From Timema cristinae (taxonomy: Eukaryota > Arthropoda > Insecta > Phasmatodea > Timematidae), in the NCBI GenBank assembly GCA_039000515.1, contig JBCFYV010000012.1, positions 86,892,284 to 86,956,283 on the forward strand: a stretch of 64,000 nucleotides of DNA, given 5' to 3'. Made by a program: the position numbers and the translations under genes. Position 1 is the stretch's first letter; each line of letters starts with the position of its first letter. Positions 1-11,912 of this stretch are shown in pieces. Under the pieces are notes generated by a model. That model was not told the origin of the DNA. It was given only the letters and a program-made list of their open reading frames with translations, and did no database searches.

Positions 1-48
1 AGTTGAAGTAGGGAAAAAAGAAAACCACCTGCCAGTGACCAAATAAAC

Positions 49-970
49 ATGGGACTCGCTGCAGAAAACAGAGTCAAGAATTTTCTCCACAAAAAAATTG
101 TTAAAGAAAAGGATGTTCTTCAAGTGCAAATGGAATGTCGTGATTTTCTTATTGAAATAGTAAAGAAAATCTTGCATAAGTGCCCATTACAGTACTCAAT
201 TGTGAGAAACCTTAGTTGTATGGATCCTCGAGATATGAATGTGGTATACTAACTGTGCAAGTTTGGTGTCAGTGCTTAAGATTCTAGTAGAGGCTAAAAG
301 ACTTCAGGAAACTGAAGGGGATGCATTAATTTCATCATATAAAGAATTTATTGCAGATTTTGGTCTTTTCTTCTGAATTTAAAAATTTTAAGCCTGGGAC
401 AAACTGTTTGGAGTCGCTGTTATGTGCTTGTGCAAAGCCTAGAACAAAATATGACAAATTGTGGTGTGTGATGAAAATGGTTCTTATTCTATCACATGGT
501 CAAGCAGCAGTTGAGAGAGGTTTTTTTGTAAACAAGCAAATAGAAGTGGAAAATATGCAACAGTGCACACTCATTGCACAGCGAATAATTTGTCAACAAA
601 TTGCATCAGTTGGTGGTGTTACTAATATTGAAATCACCAAAGACATGGTTACGTCAATTGCTGGTGCACGACAAAAGTGGCAAAGTTATTTTGAGGCCAA
701 TCGAAGAGGGAAAGAAACTGCACAGAAGTATTCAAAAAGGAAAAGTTTCACAGAAGAAATAGATGAACTCAAAGCAACAAAACAAAGGCTTCAGGCTGGT
801 GTAGACACACTTACCAAATCTGCTGGTAGACTGTCAGAGCAAGTAGAAACAACAGGAAATCTAACATTTGTGTCGAAGTCTTAAAAGTTTCAGAAGAACA
901 GCAAGAGAAAAAACTGCTGCACTGGCTGACATCAACAAGCAGCTATCTGATAGGTTAAATGGATATAAAA
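49..970 (+). pseudogene. hAT-like transposase C-terminal relic
   Basis: Broken coding remnant in at least three frames: 49-252, then 351-884, then about 885-970. The second part holds LSHGQAAVERGFFVNKQIEV followed by an AQRII..GGV..IEIT segment and a lysine-rich coiled coil. The SHG-A-VERGFS-NK pattern is typical of the C-terminal dimerisation region of a hAT-superfamily transposase family that is common in invertebrate genomes. Stops and frame changes (for example TAA at about 250) show it is not functional. The N-terminal part lies before base 1. Assignment rests on motif recall, not on a search. Confidence 0.6.
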
Positions 971-1572
971 ATATTTAAATGTTATTTGGCCCGATATTTT
1001 TTTGTTTAAACTATTTGTTACTCGTTCTGCTGATTCTAGGACCTAGGACCTGATATTTTAATTATTGTTAGTACAAACATTCATGCTTAGACTCCTGTAT
1101 ATAAAATACCGTAAATGAAAAGCATCTGCCAGCAGAAAACATTGCTAAATTATGAAATCCATACTCATCTTGTGGAATACTGATTATAGAATGACTGCAC
1201 TAACCAATAAACCAAGGAGAGTGAAGTAAGTGACAACAAAGTTAGATTTCTATTTTTATTGTCTTATCTATTCATTAAATTTGGTGAAAAGTTATTGTTT
1301 CCCATCTTTTAAAAATTTGGTATGGTTTATAATCTTTTTATTGGCGTGTTTAGCTTTTGGCTGTACGAGAAATAACAGTTTTGGTCCTTAAAAAGTCCTT
1401 AAAAATCCTTGAAAAGTTCTTAAATTTATGTTTCATATGTGTGTAAGAACCCTGAGTTTAAGTTAACTGAGTGTCAGTATTTCACTAAAGCATGCCGGTA
1501 CTGAAATAATCTCAAGTTATTTGTTACTACTGTAAGACCTCTTGTGCAATGTATTATTGTGTTATTGAGCAG
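971..1572. other. AT-rich stretch, no gene seen
   Basis: No coding signal or recognised repeat. It contains a short repeated motif (variants of ccttaaaaa at 1385-1420). Confidence 0.5.
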
Positions 1573-1777
1573 GGTGCTGCGTGTTTGTGGGGTGGCGCAG
1601 AAGGGAAAGCAGCAGGTACAGACATCCAAACATCCAGACACGCTCGTGCTACTCGCCGCCCGGGCAGTCATGGCTTCCAAGTGTGACTTCTTTCAGCCAG
1701 ATCTGCTGCCCGTCGCTGTGCAGGATTACATTGCTCATGTGTACCCCAGCTTCAATGTGTGCGGCAACTGCCCTACA
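1573..1777 (+). CDS. Exon of a leucine-rich-repeat-protein-like gene (C-terminal region)
   Basis: Open reading frame containing DTLVLLAARAVM, LPVAVQDYI and VCGNCPT. The layout LAAR-x-V, then LP-x-x-(V/L)-x-x-Y(I/L), then a Cys-x2-Cys knuckle is what follows the last repeat in LRRC58/LRRC28-type leucine-rich-repeat proteins; the family call is by pattern memory. A splice acceptor (ttgagcag) precedes 1573. A donor aca/gtaacc after 1777 leaves phase 0, which matches the phase of the next exon; the alternative donor cag/gtcagt after 1799 does not. GC content is clearly higher than in the flanks. An ATG at 1670 could be an internal Met. Upstream exons with the repeats proper are not in the window. 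Confidence 0.5.
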
Positions 1778-2564
1778 GTAACCCCCCTAGCAGCCCCAGG
1801 TCAGTGGTTCATGAAGGGTTACCAGACTTCACTGATTAACTGTATTACACTTGATTTGTTGCATTGAAGGTGATTTTCCACACTCTGATACATCATCCTA
1901 TTTTGAGGCAAGTGCTGGGGCATTTCATTAATAAACTACTTCATTCTCGTTCCTTAAAATGTTTTTTTTCACATAATTTAATCAATGTTCAGCTTATAAA
2001 GCCAACACAGTTAGCTCATTGTTTAGTTTGTGGGGGATGCATCTACCATGGGGAAAGTATGGAGAGAGTTTCTGGTAAAGAGCAGCCAGTTTTCTAGGGT
2101 GCATTCGAAGAATCTTGGCGTTATATTTTCTCTCTTCTAAAAGCTTGGTGCAGCACTGGTGCTAATGTGAATTAACTGTATAGTCGGCAAGCTGCTGATT
2201 AGCCACAGTTGAGGGCTGAGGTTTGGTGCAGGTTAAGTTGTCTGGTGGGCGCTGCCTCGCTGGTGATGAGAGGGTCCCCTGGAAAGTGGCTGGATGAAGG
2301 GTACCAGGGACATTCATGAAGAGATTTATGGGAAGCAGCTGGGTGATGCTACCGAGTTGGTGCTTCCCGGGGTAGTGATGTGATGAGACTGAAGTGGCTT
2401 TTATTTCAAATGAGGATGTGCGGTATTATTGATGGAATCACAACATAACTGAATAAATTATAACAAAATTGTCTTTTTAATTTAGGATATTTAGTTGAAA
2501 ATATTCCCATAAACATGTGAGCAGCAATGTTTGTTAGAATTATTACTCCAGAATATATTTGCAG
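1778..2564 (+). other. Intron between the two LRR-protein-like exons
   Basis: 787 bp with GT donor at 1778 and AG acceptor at 2563-2564 (tatatttgcag). The middle part (2150-2400) is GC-richer than usual here but has no recognisable protein. No repeat identified. Confidence 0.45.
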
Positions 2565-2819
2565 ACTGTAAGTCCCCTCTTTGTTCGATCAGGTTACAAA
2601 GTCTACACCTTCAAAAACCCGTATCTTGGCAACACCTGTGTGCCATTCCAGCACTGGGCGTGCTCACTGGCTTGTGCCAAGCAGATAGAGGTTCCTGCAC
2701 ACATGGAGCAGATGAGGGCTGCTGAGCGCATGGATCGTGAATACAACCATTACATCCAAGAGTTCCAGGTGAAACCCAGGCCTCCGCTCCCCTCTCGCGG
2801 GCTTTGTACCCTTGTCTAG
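2565..2819 (+). CDS. Probable last exon of the LRR-protein-like gene
   Basis: Continues in phase 0 with SPLFVRSGYKVYTF, then a second Cys cluster, CVPFQHWACSLACAKQIEVP, then an acidic/basic tail (MEQMRAAERMDREYNHYIQEF). The VPFQH..CS..C motif after an aromatic-rich strand resembles the C-terminal zinc-knuckle-like tail of LRRC58-type proteins. The frame runs to a TAG at 2817-2819, so this can be the terminal exon; a GT at 2770 after EFQ could also be a donor to a further exon. A polyadenylation-like AATAAA lies at about 3139. Function unknown. Confidence 0.5.
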   Translation, partial: TVSPLFVRSGYKVYTFKNPYLGNTCVPFQHWACSLACAKQIEVPAHMEQMRAAERMDREYNHYIQEFQVKPRPPLPSRGLCTLV

Positions 2820-4027
2820 ATGGTCACATCACTAATTCAACAAGCGAAGTGGGGTAAAAACTCTATAGTCAAGAGAAGACAATGGCTTTGTGATTTATTT
2901 TGATGAGATCTCATTGCTCATCTGGATAGTCTAGTAGTGGTTTGATGCATTAACAATTCAAAAACTTCTCTAAAATAAGGCCCACGAGTCGAGCTCATTT
3001 CACAGAACCAAGTAGATGCATTTTGCTATAAACCATTTAGGTTGGACAAAACTCCAGTAAGAACAGATAAAATATCTGGGTGATGTTGAAGTCTAAATGG
3101 TTGCGATAAAACCCTATCAAACACATAAACATACCTAAAATAAACATTCACTGTTGCCCAGCCCAGCACAGCAGGTAAATATGAGGTAAATGTGTTTTTA
3201 TGTTGTTGTTTTTTTTGTGTTTTATCTCAACATTTTCTTCCACAGCATCACTCAGGTGTAAGTGTGCTGATTATGTATGCTTCATTCTTTAAACCAGAAT
3301 TTAGCCCAGTGCTTTATTACAAATGACAAATAATTGTGCATTATCTTTTATTCTGTGTGAATCCACAATTTTCTATTTCTAAGTCAAATGGATTGAGTCA
3401 AATATAATGCTTTAGAAAACTATCGAATTGAAGGTTTTCATAATTAAACTTTTTCAATCAAATCCAAATCAAATATAAGTCTTATTGATATTTTATTAAA
3501 TTTAGTCCCCTGAAAGACTGCGTTCAAACAATTGAAGTTTGTGATTTTAATTATGAGTAGAAGGTGTTTGGATAAAATACAAAAACCGATTTAAAGATAA
3601 AAGCTTTCACTGCCTTAGGTAGCGTCTTCAGTTTCAGAAAGTCAACTCTTGTTCCTGATTGGACTGCATAGGTGACTATTTTTGTTTTTTTAGTGTTTTT
3701 AACAATTTCTACTCCAGCATCACTCAGGTAAATGTGTTGGCTATTCTTTTAAATTTTAACCATATTACAAAATCCACAATTTTCCATAGTCAAGTTAATA
3801 TTGTGGGCTATCACCTAATCAGCCACATGGCTTACCTGAAAGTTTTTGTAGAAACTGTTGATTATATTTTCATAAAGGATCAATGCTAGGTTCTATGAGA
3901 GTTGTATTAAACGAAAGATCTATTTTTATATTAAATTTTGAATCCACTTTGAATCTTTCAAATCTCAAGACTGTTTTAAATCATGGGACATTGCTCTCTT
4001 AAGAAACTCATTCGCTTTTGAGGTATT
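2820..4027. other. Non-coding, contains a diverged duplicated segment
   Basis: No gene seen. A segment at about 3215-3375 is repeated in diverged form at about 3685-3785: both carry ccagcatcactcagg-like and aatccacaattttc motifs in the same order. Confidence 0.5.
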
Positions 4028-4028
4028 T

Positions 4029-4462
4029 TGCTATATTTGGAAGAAGGTCTAGGAATGGTGAACAGAAACGTATAAAATGTAACAAACATATTATGGCTTT
4101 TACAATGAAAGGAAGAACACAGCTCACACTTTACATTGCTACCATTGGACAAAGAGGTAATGGCTACCTCCTGAAGAAAGTCGATTGCTACCGCCCAATC
4201 CCCTGATCAATATTTCACTCTATTGGAACTCATCGGAAGGGAGTGTATTGTAAAACACACATTTATTATAGAATGAAACTTAGGTTGGGGGATACGGCAG
4301 TAACGATCAATTTTATTCAAGAAACAGCCATTACCTCTTTAGCAAGTGGCATCAATTTATGAATTGTGTTCTTTTCATTGTAAAAGCCATATTGTGTTTG
4401 TCCCCTTTTATGTGTGTTTATCCACCGTTCCTGTACCTTCTTCTGAATATAACACATATAAT
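4029..4462. repeat. Foldback (palindromic) MITE-like element, family A
   Basis: Two arms of about 190 bp in inverted orientation (4029-4216 and 4268-4462) around a short centre. Both arms carry, outside to inside, a ttggaagaaggtacagg-like end, a ggcttttacaatgaaa block and an aaagaggtaatggct block. The same arm recurs at 15505-15735 (both arms), 44684-44810, 56500-56645 and 59068-59280. ORFs inside are by-products of the repeat. Confidence 0.75.
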
Positions 4463-6360
4463 ATATGGAAATGGATGAAAATAATATTAAAATGTGGTAA
4501 TGCTAATGTGTTTCCTTTTTTTTTATTTATATATATAAATTTCCAAATATATAGACTCTGAATTTCAAGATAAATACAAATCTTGTTTGGATTCATAATT
4601 GTAGATTCAAAGATGCTCATATGCTTAATGGTCTTTTTCAGGGGAAATTTTTGTAAATGATCATCAATATATATATTTCCAGTATTTTAAATCTTTCATT
4701 AATAAGCACGTGATCTGCCACCAAATATGGTGCAAATATTTCTTAAGGCTGCTTGAGACTTTTTATAAAAACAATTTTCAGAACTATTCTTTTATTTTCC
4801 AAATGGTTCTTGAGTCCACAAGTTTTGACTAAACAAACCCATTTGTCCATTTCTATTATCCCTCCCCTTTGCCCAGCCACCCACGATGTGTCTGGGGGTT
4901 TGATCTCATAAAAGCTACTTATAAAACTGGACCAGACTTAATTGAATCATTATTGTTAAAGTTGTTGGAGAGTTTACAGTAGTGTTATAATAGATGATAA
5001 CATGTATTTTGTACTAAGATATTGAACACAAGACTTTGAACTATTTTTAAAGGTTGTCCAGTGTGGTTGTAAAACAAGATGATCGAATAATTTTAATGAT
5101 TTATTTTTATCTTAAAAAAAATGTTTATTTTGTAAATAAACCCAGCTGTTGTTTGAAGTATTAACCAATACACTGTATACTGATTGAGATTAGGGGTCTG
5201 CGAGCTCAATTTATTTTCATTTTGAGCATAGATTGAATAAAAAAAATATTTAGCCTATATTTTAGAAATTGCAGTATCATAATAGTTTTACACTGGATGC
5301 CAGCTGTTCATTGCCCAAACAACACTCCAACAAGTAAAGAGAAGAGCAAACACTTGAGACCATACACAATGCAGCACATTAAAGTCTTGTACATTAAGCT
5401 CGAATTTATCAACCTTATAAAATTGTTGAGTTCAAACCTTAGCATATATTAATAGCTCAAGCTCAAAGTTAAAATACTCGCATACTCCTGATTGAAATAT
5501 TGTGTTTATTTGGTTGTGTGACTTTTATTGTACTTGTAATTCTGTTAGCTGTAAGGGCTGCCTTTAACCTAATTGTGTCGGGCATTTGTTAAAAGAAAAC
5601 TTTATAACTAGTGCACTAATAGTCAATTTAGAATTACTTATACATTGTGTGCATTTGAGATCCGTATATAGTCTAACTAAGATTAGTCTGTAGTAAATGT
5701 TGTCTTCTGGAAGGAACATCATTACAGCTGCACCAAAAACTATTTTAATAGGTGGGATAGGCTGTAAAGCGTTGTTGAGAAATATTACAGCTCTGAGAAG
5801 ACAAGAAATTTTCAAACACTGCCTGGACACCTAGAAATCTAGCAAATTATATTTAATTTTATTGTTCCAAGTGTTATTTGGTTGTAATTTATTTTTAAAA
5901 TGTTTTCATGTGCTATGTATTTTATTATAATTGTTAACTTTCCTCGGTTCATTGTGTGTGATGTAGAATAGTTTTTCCAGTCATTGTGTAAAAAGTATAG
6001 TTCCCTTAGCTTTTAATAAATGATGCTGTTAATAATGTTATTGTCTGCAAAACTTTTTTGATATATGTTTGACTTAATAACTTTTTTAAATAATTGGTGT
6101 AATTAGCAGGGTTGTGCCAATCGGCTCTTTTGCCAAATAGACCAAAGGTGCTTAGATATTTGGTCCAAAAAGGAGTAAAGATACTGAGGACTGTAATAAT
6201 GATGAGGATATCAAAACCCAAAAGGGAGTAAAGGAAATGTAAAAGATAGACATTTAGAAAGGCTATAACTAGCTCAGATAGGTATAAGTAGTAAAGTGTA
6301 TTAGAGCAGCATTGAACACTTTAGTTCCTAATGCTATGGAGTAATTAAGTATTTAAATCA
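4463..6360. other. AT-rich intergenic DNA, nothing recognised
   Basis: Only short stop-bounded ORFs without family motifs (for example minus 5564-5830). No tRNA, repeat pair or splice-site-bounded coding block seen. Confidence 0.5.
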
Positions 6361-6396
6361 GCGTATAACCCGAATGGGTACTATTAAGATACATTG
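6361..6396 (+). repeat. Fragment of SINE 3' tail
   Basis: gcgtataacccgaatgggta matches the plus-oriented tail of the SINE family described at 11633-11905. Head and body are absent. Confidence 0.5.
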
Positions 6397-6429
6397 CTAA
6401 AGTAAATTATTTAAATCAAACAATAAACT

Positions 6430-7130
6430 GAACCATTGCCTGATGGTTTATAAATCTATGTATATAAAAGGCAAAAACCCACTGACTGACTCACCCATCA
6501 CCGTATTTCCCCAACACTTTGGAAATTTGAAATTCTGTGTGAATGTTCCTTTGTGCTCTAGGCAAGAGATAAGATGGAGTTTTGCAAAATTTGACTTCTA
6601 AGTGTAAAAAAAGTGGGTATAAATTTTTCAAAATTGGTTGATGGACTTTTGAACCATCAAACATAAGGCCTTGAAATATAAAATAAAAGTTCCTTTCTAG
6701 AATTGGGTAAGAACTTTTTAAGGGGGTACAGAGGGGCAGAAATAGGTGGGAAATTTCATGTCCTTTGATCCCGATGAAATTTGTAATTGTGCAAGGAGGG
6801 AGGGGGGAGTATGTTAAATACGAATAAGACATTAATTAGGGTCCCAAGGTGCGGATGCAGAGGGTGGCGTGGCTTTAAATTTGTCAATTATGTAAAGGAA
6901 CCATAAAAGTATGAAAATTTAAAATGGGACTGGAAGGAATTAGGGGTGAGGGGACATAAACAAAAAATATAGTTTTTTTTGGTTAGTGCATTGGGTTGGG
7001 TTAGGAGATTTTAACATTTACAAAACTAATAGAAACAGTCAACTACTCTGTGCGGTATGGAAGTGAAATTGGGGTTAGGCTTACTCTAAATAGTCATAAA
7101 AGACTGGAAATTTAAAATTGGGTCTCCCTG
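6430..7130. repeat. Unclassified dispersed-repeat-like segment
   Basis: Contains aaaacccactgactgactcacc followed by a purine/pyrimidine-biased stretch. Such actgactgactca blocks are familiar from dispersed repeats of invertebrates. No coding motif supports a class; the minus ORF at 6491-6832 has no family motif. Confidence 0.3.
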
Positions 7131-8404
7131 TAAAAATGTTAAGGTGGAGTATAGTGGACAAGAGTGGTTCCAAATAAAAAATTGAGTGTAGCAGGGGAGT
7201 GCTCTTTCACCACTATTATTTGAAATTGTAATGGACAAGGAAACTTGAGTCGGGAGGAATGAAAACCATAAAGAAATTTAGCACAACAAAAGGTAAAGTG
7301 ATGGTAATGGCAAGGAAGAATATAAGGCCTGATAAAGTTATAAAGTTAGGTGGAGTAGAGCTGAAAAAGGTACATGTGTAAATTATCTTGGAAGCGTGAT
7401 TGAGTCAAATGGTGGGATTAGATTGATTCTAATAAGAAGGGGGCAGCAGCGAGAGTTGTTCTATAAATGTAAGGACCGTTTTGTATAAGCGTTTCTTGAC
7501 GCGTGACGAGTGTAATGTGTATCCTGGGCGTTTGTTTTTATACACGCAACATATTTTGCATGAGGAGTTGTGCTTTATTTTCATCATATTGTTGCCATTT
7601 CGGGAACAAATAAAGCAGGAAACACCCACCCACCCACAAATAAGAAAAGTACAACCTGCTACAGAAGTACACTGATAAAGGGAAAGAGATACACTGAGGT
7701 TCCAACACAAGTGGTGTAGAGGTTGGTTGTTCTGCAGTCTCGCCAACACGGCGACACCTGTATGAAAGTCCCAATGTATCTTGGATTGAAATGCGTTATT
7801 TTTGACACAGCAGTCTCTAGGTTATGACGACACACTTCTCAGATTGCAACGGCATAAATGACTCACTGCAGAGTATAAAAGCACATAGTGTCACCTGTGT
7901 ATTTAAAAAGTCTCATCACTGTGTAGTGCATCATAAAATGCCTATATAAAAGGACACTAAGAGACTTGCTATGGAGAAGAGAAGTGCCCTTGAAGTGTAA
8001 GAAAGTGTTTTACAGAAACATGGACATTGAATGGAAAAGAGACTAGGAAATTGGAGGTCATAGGAATGAAGTTTGTGAGGTGAATTTTAGGTGTCATGAG
8101 GATACATAGGTCTAGGAATATAGTTATCCGGGAAAGAGTGGGGGTACGAGTGTACATGAGATAGAGGAAGCAAGGCTAGAGATGGTATGGGCATGTAATG
8201 AGGATGGAAAAAGAGAGAATACCAATTAAAATATGGAGAAAAAGACTGGAAGGCAAACCAATTAAGAGATAGGAGCAGATAACAGAAAGTGTGCAAGTGA
8301 AAGGAGGAAGTATGATGGAAGGATAGAGGAACATGGAAGAATTTTGCTAAATTGAGCCGGCAACAGGCTGGAATTAGTTGATGGTGAAAAGTGATAAATG
8401 ACAA
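7131..8404 (+). mobile_element. 5'-truncated LINE (non-LTR retrotransposon) remnant
   Basis: Plus-strand remnant of the same LINE family as 56650-59060. It has the QG..LSPLLFEIVMDK reverse-transcriptase block near 7190-7240 and a YLGSVIES block near 7384-7410, then matches the 3' part of the 56.6-kb copy (rctatggagaagagaagtg near 7967 and 58556; caggctgga near 8364). The region between the two RT motifs is deleted, so the catalytic FADD box is missing. A foreign segment of about 480 bp splits it at 7467-7945. Confidence 0.7.
7467..7945. mobile_element. Unclassified insertion inside the LINE remnant
   Basis: LINE similarity stops at about 7466 and resumes at about 7946, so this segment interrupted the LINE. 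It contains a TATA-like tataaaa at about 7874, AATAAA at about 7608 and a short (ccca)n run near 7627. Size would suit a solo LTR, but no TG...CA ends or clean target duplication could be set. Confidence 0.4.
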
Positions 8405-9825
8405 CCTATATATTTCAAAGTCGTTAAATTTCGTTATCAGTTAAAAAAATATTTAAGTACTCCAGTATTCATTAACTAGTGTTGAATATCTTTGCTACTA
8501 CCATCACTAATTCTTAAATTTACCTTCTCGTACTTTCACACTTCCTCTAGAAGGTCGTGTTCATAATCATCATGTAAAAAAAAAATGTTATGAGCAAATA
8601 AAACGAATCACGATTGCATTTTCCATCATGTTTACAGAAAGCCATCTTCGCCTGTCACTAGGATCTTTAGGGAAGTCGTGGTATTTAACATCAGAACCTT
8701 AGTTATCTTATGGCTATTGTTACACACAGTAACTATACAACGCTTTCTGACATTTTCTTGTAGGAATACAATACTTTTGGTAACACTTCAGGGTTCACAC
8801 ATAAATAAATAATCATTGAGTTTACAAAAAAAAAAAAAAACACACACCTTTACTATTCATAGTGAATTTGGTAGCGCCCTTGACACCTAATGACCATGTG
8901 TAGCTACTGAAGTAAAGTAAACCAGTGTTGGTTAGGTGGGGGTCATGAGCCGACTTCACAGCAGTGTTGCGTGCTCAGGAAAAACTGACTAGGGAATGAG
9001 CCAACCTTATACTCTAGAAACCTTGACCACTACTTGACTGTGTGCTTATACAGTTCAAAAAATAGGCATAATAATTGGCCTCCAAATGCTGAGTTTTCCA
9101 TTTTGATGAGGATGTTCACTGCATTTTAGTAAGAATTCAGCCAATTTCTAATAATGGGAATTTATAAATTAGCAGTATTTTGGTATAGGTCATTCACAGT
9201 AGAAGAGTTAGTATCTGACAGCTAGGAAAAGTTACCATATATCCATTCGCCAAAACACATGATCTGCAAGACCACATGTGAAGTAAAAAAACGAAAGGGG
9301 GCTTCTTGTCGAAATTTGGGTTTCTTACACATTATTGGTGAGCCTAAATTTTAAAAATAATTTAACACCAAATCTACACTGATATCTTAAAATGTGACTA
9401 AATTATGATCATCTAAAGATATTTACAGAAATAGGGTGTTTTGAGAAAAACCCTTTAAACTTTTGCATTACAAACATATTCTTAATTTTTACATATTTAA
9501 GAAGTAAAAATTAAGCATAATATGTGGAATGCAGTCTCACAAAAAATATCAAAACACCTAAAGCGAACGTTTCCTCTTAAAACTGTTTACATACATAGAG
9601 CAATTGGTGACGGAAACGCAATGGAAACTCAACAACACTGGAGTTGCTATTACAGAGCATATAGATTTTAAATGTTTATATTTATACTGGATCAACTGAA
9701 GTGATAGCAACCGTGACAAGTGAGGGCAAATAGAGTTGCTCCAGTCATGTCATGTTGTAAACTCGTAACCCAGTTTCTTCAGTTGCCGACAGTATTTTAT
9801 TTTGATAGAGCTAATATTTTCCAAT
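8405..9825. other. Non-coding, nothing recognised
   Basis: AT-rich. Simple runs only (A14 near 8827, followed by (ca)n). No gene, no repeat pair identified. Confidence 0.5.
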
Positions 9826-10985
9826 TATGGCATCAGAACAAGAAAACATCTACTTCTCTCAGTTTATTAAAAACTACCTAGCTGATATTGGTTCGCGTCA
9901 ATTGGTTATTCTTTTCTCAATACTTGGGGCTACCATATTCAAAAGAAAGTCAAAACTACTTTTACTCATTCGAAAATAATTAAAAAATTTGTCCGAATAA
10001 TATTCCAAATCTTTTACAGAATGCCAATTGACTTAAGGCTCACATTCATATTATTGTATGGGTGAACACTATGTCTTTGCAGCCTTTTCCTCACATTGTA
10101 TGCTACAACAGCGTCTTCCTCTAATGATGACATACCGAAGACTAATCATAAACTGGCATTACTTTGGTATAAAACAACTTGTAAACACAGTTGCTCTCTC
10201 TATGTACACAGTCCTACTCTTCCTGGGCTCCAGGGGAAAGATTCAGGCTGATCAGGATCTTCACTAAACACAGACGTACCAGGATCATCCAGCAGTTGCT
10301 CCACCAGGACACAATACATCTTTGTATTCCTCTTTGCAATTTGGTCGGATGCTATTGAGAAGGTAACTTTTCTGCGCTCCAATCAGAGTAGGGTGAATCC
10401 ATCTGGTCCACTTCCAACTCGAAAGATAGTATGGATGAATTCATTCTCATCGAGGTCAGTTTTACTGCTTACTTTACCTTTACTTGTTTCATCAAATTCA
10501 AAATGGTTAAACTGTTATCTTGGACACTTTCAAAAACTTGTTGGCAACCAGTCGTATATATTTACAGCCACATCTCTTTTATTTCCAACAGCAACACCAG
10601 ATCTGATTTTTGTTGTAGGTGTTAACTGCTCAATAGTATTAACAAACTATTGAATTGAAGAAATGTATGTTGTTATAAACTTCTTTTTTTAGTAAAACAA
10701 AATGCCAATCACAAGAAAACCTGGTATGGGTGACTAGTAGGAAGGTTAAACAATCCATCTAATGGTGGTTGAAGGTCGGTATTTGTCCGACTTTCATCCC
10801 ATTGCTTAGCTAGTGTAGTTCTTATTTGTGATGTCCTAGATTTTGGATGAGAGAGAAGGGAAGAGCTGCAGGTGTCAGATAAAAAGTAAGCAGCTGAGCT
10901 ACGACTTCTTTTGCCTGAAAGGTGATGACTAGAACCAAAGTCAATAGTATGGCATGAAAGGGGAGGTACTGACCTCGTGCCTACA
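9826..10985 (-). pseudogene. PIF/Harbinger transposase relic
   Basis: On the minus strand around 9880-10050 the broken frame reads FRMSKSSFDFLLNMVAP and a following I.KRITN.RE segment. This is the hallmark N-terminal block of Harbinger nucleases (FRMS...FD.LL..V.P.I.K..T..R). The DDE catalytic motifs are not visible. Sequence at 10200-10980 may include the linked second protein or promoter side, but no motif proves it. Multiple stops and frameshifts: non-functional. Confidence 0.55.
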
Positions 10986-11617
10986 CATCTTTAAGCCCGG
11001 TACACACGACACAATTTCTTCTACAAAAGGTTTTACAAGAATTTGCAACCTGAAGATGGCATCATGCGAACACTAAAATTTGTACAAGATCTGCTTTCCA
11101 TAACAACTTGAATACAATTTCAGGAAATAGAACACATCCTATATCAGCTATTTTTCTTGTACAATTTTTGAGTTGTAAACACGAAAACTTCATCTGCTAG
11201 ACAGTTATGTAAAAAAAAAAAAAGGAGTGACGTAAGAAAAACAGCTAAATGCTTGAAAACAAACAAATACTTATAATTGAAGGAGGTTAAACGCCAAAAT
11301 TAATATATATCAAGGTTTTAAACTGTTTTAAAAGAATAATAAATGATTGAAAAAAAAAATTATTTTCATAATATTTTGGAATGATCAAGAAATTATTTAT
11401 ATTAAATACCAATTTTTTCCAAATCATTCAATCATTATTTTTCCACAAAAAAAAGGGCAAAAATGCCTCTCTTTTGTTTTTCAAATATTGTATGCAATCA
11501 CAAATGCTGTGTGAACAGTCACTGGCTAAAATTTGTATGCAATTCATGTGACCAAGATATTGTACAATTTCTTTCACAACTTTTTGTACAAGAAGTTTTG
11601 TTGTATGTATCAGTGAA
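10986..11617. mobile_element. Non-autonomous DNA transposon with about 50-bp inverted repeats
   Basis: 10986-11040 (ccggtacacacgacacaatt..., then a tctacaaaaggttt block) is matched in inverted form at about 11560-11617, roughly 70 percent by eye. Target duplication not resolved. It directly follows the Harbinger relic and may belong to that superfamily. No protein inside. Confidence 0.5.
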
Positions 11618-11626
11618 AGCTAACAA

Positions 11627-11912
11627 ACAAAAGGTGACCTGGTGGTCTAGGGGTAAGGTGTCAGAATTCTGTGCTGGCGGCCGGGGTTCAATCCTCGGTC
11701 CCGGCACAAATTTATCTGATTTCCAAACCTTTCCTTCACCTCTGACAAGATATCTTGTGAATGTGGGGAATGCCAGGCCTCCACGTGGTTCGGATTCCAC
11801 GTTAAACTGTAGGTCCTTCATTTCATTTCACAATCACCCTACCATTACACATTAGCGTATGTGTGTATAACCCGAACGGGTAGTAAGACAGGTGCTAATA
11901 ATAACACAAAAG
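11627..11912 (+). mobile_element. tRNA-derived SINE, full length (copy 1)
   Basis: Starts with ggtgacctggtggtctaggg (Pol III A-box-like) and has ggggttcaatcctcgg (B-box-like) about 50 bp on. A body with gtggaatccgaaccacgtgg-type sequence follows, and the tail ends cgaacgggtagtaagac, ggtgctaataataa. Flanked by a 7-bp direct repeat acaaaag (11627-11633 and 11906-11912). The only full-length copy on the plus strand. Confidence 0.85.

Noticed and set aside
4346..4620. ORFs on both strands
   Set aside because: Generated by the foldback arm and AT-rich flank; no motif.
8087..8404. Minus-strand 105-codon ORF rich in His/Phe/Pro
   Set aside because: Antisense of the LINE 3' end, same composition effect as at 58666-59003.
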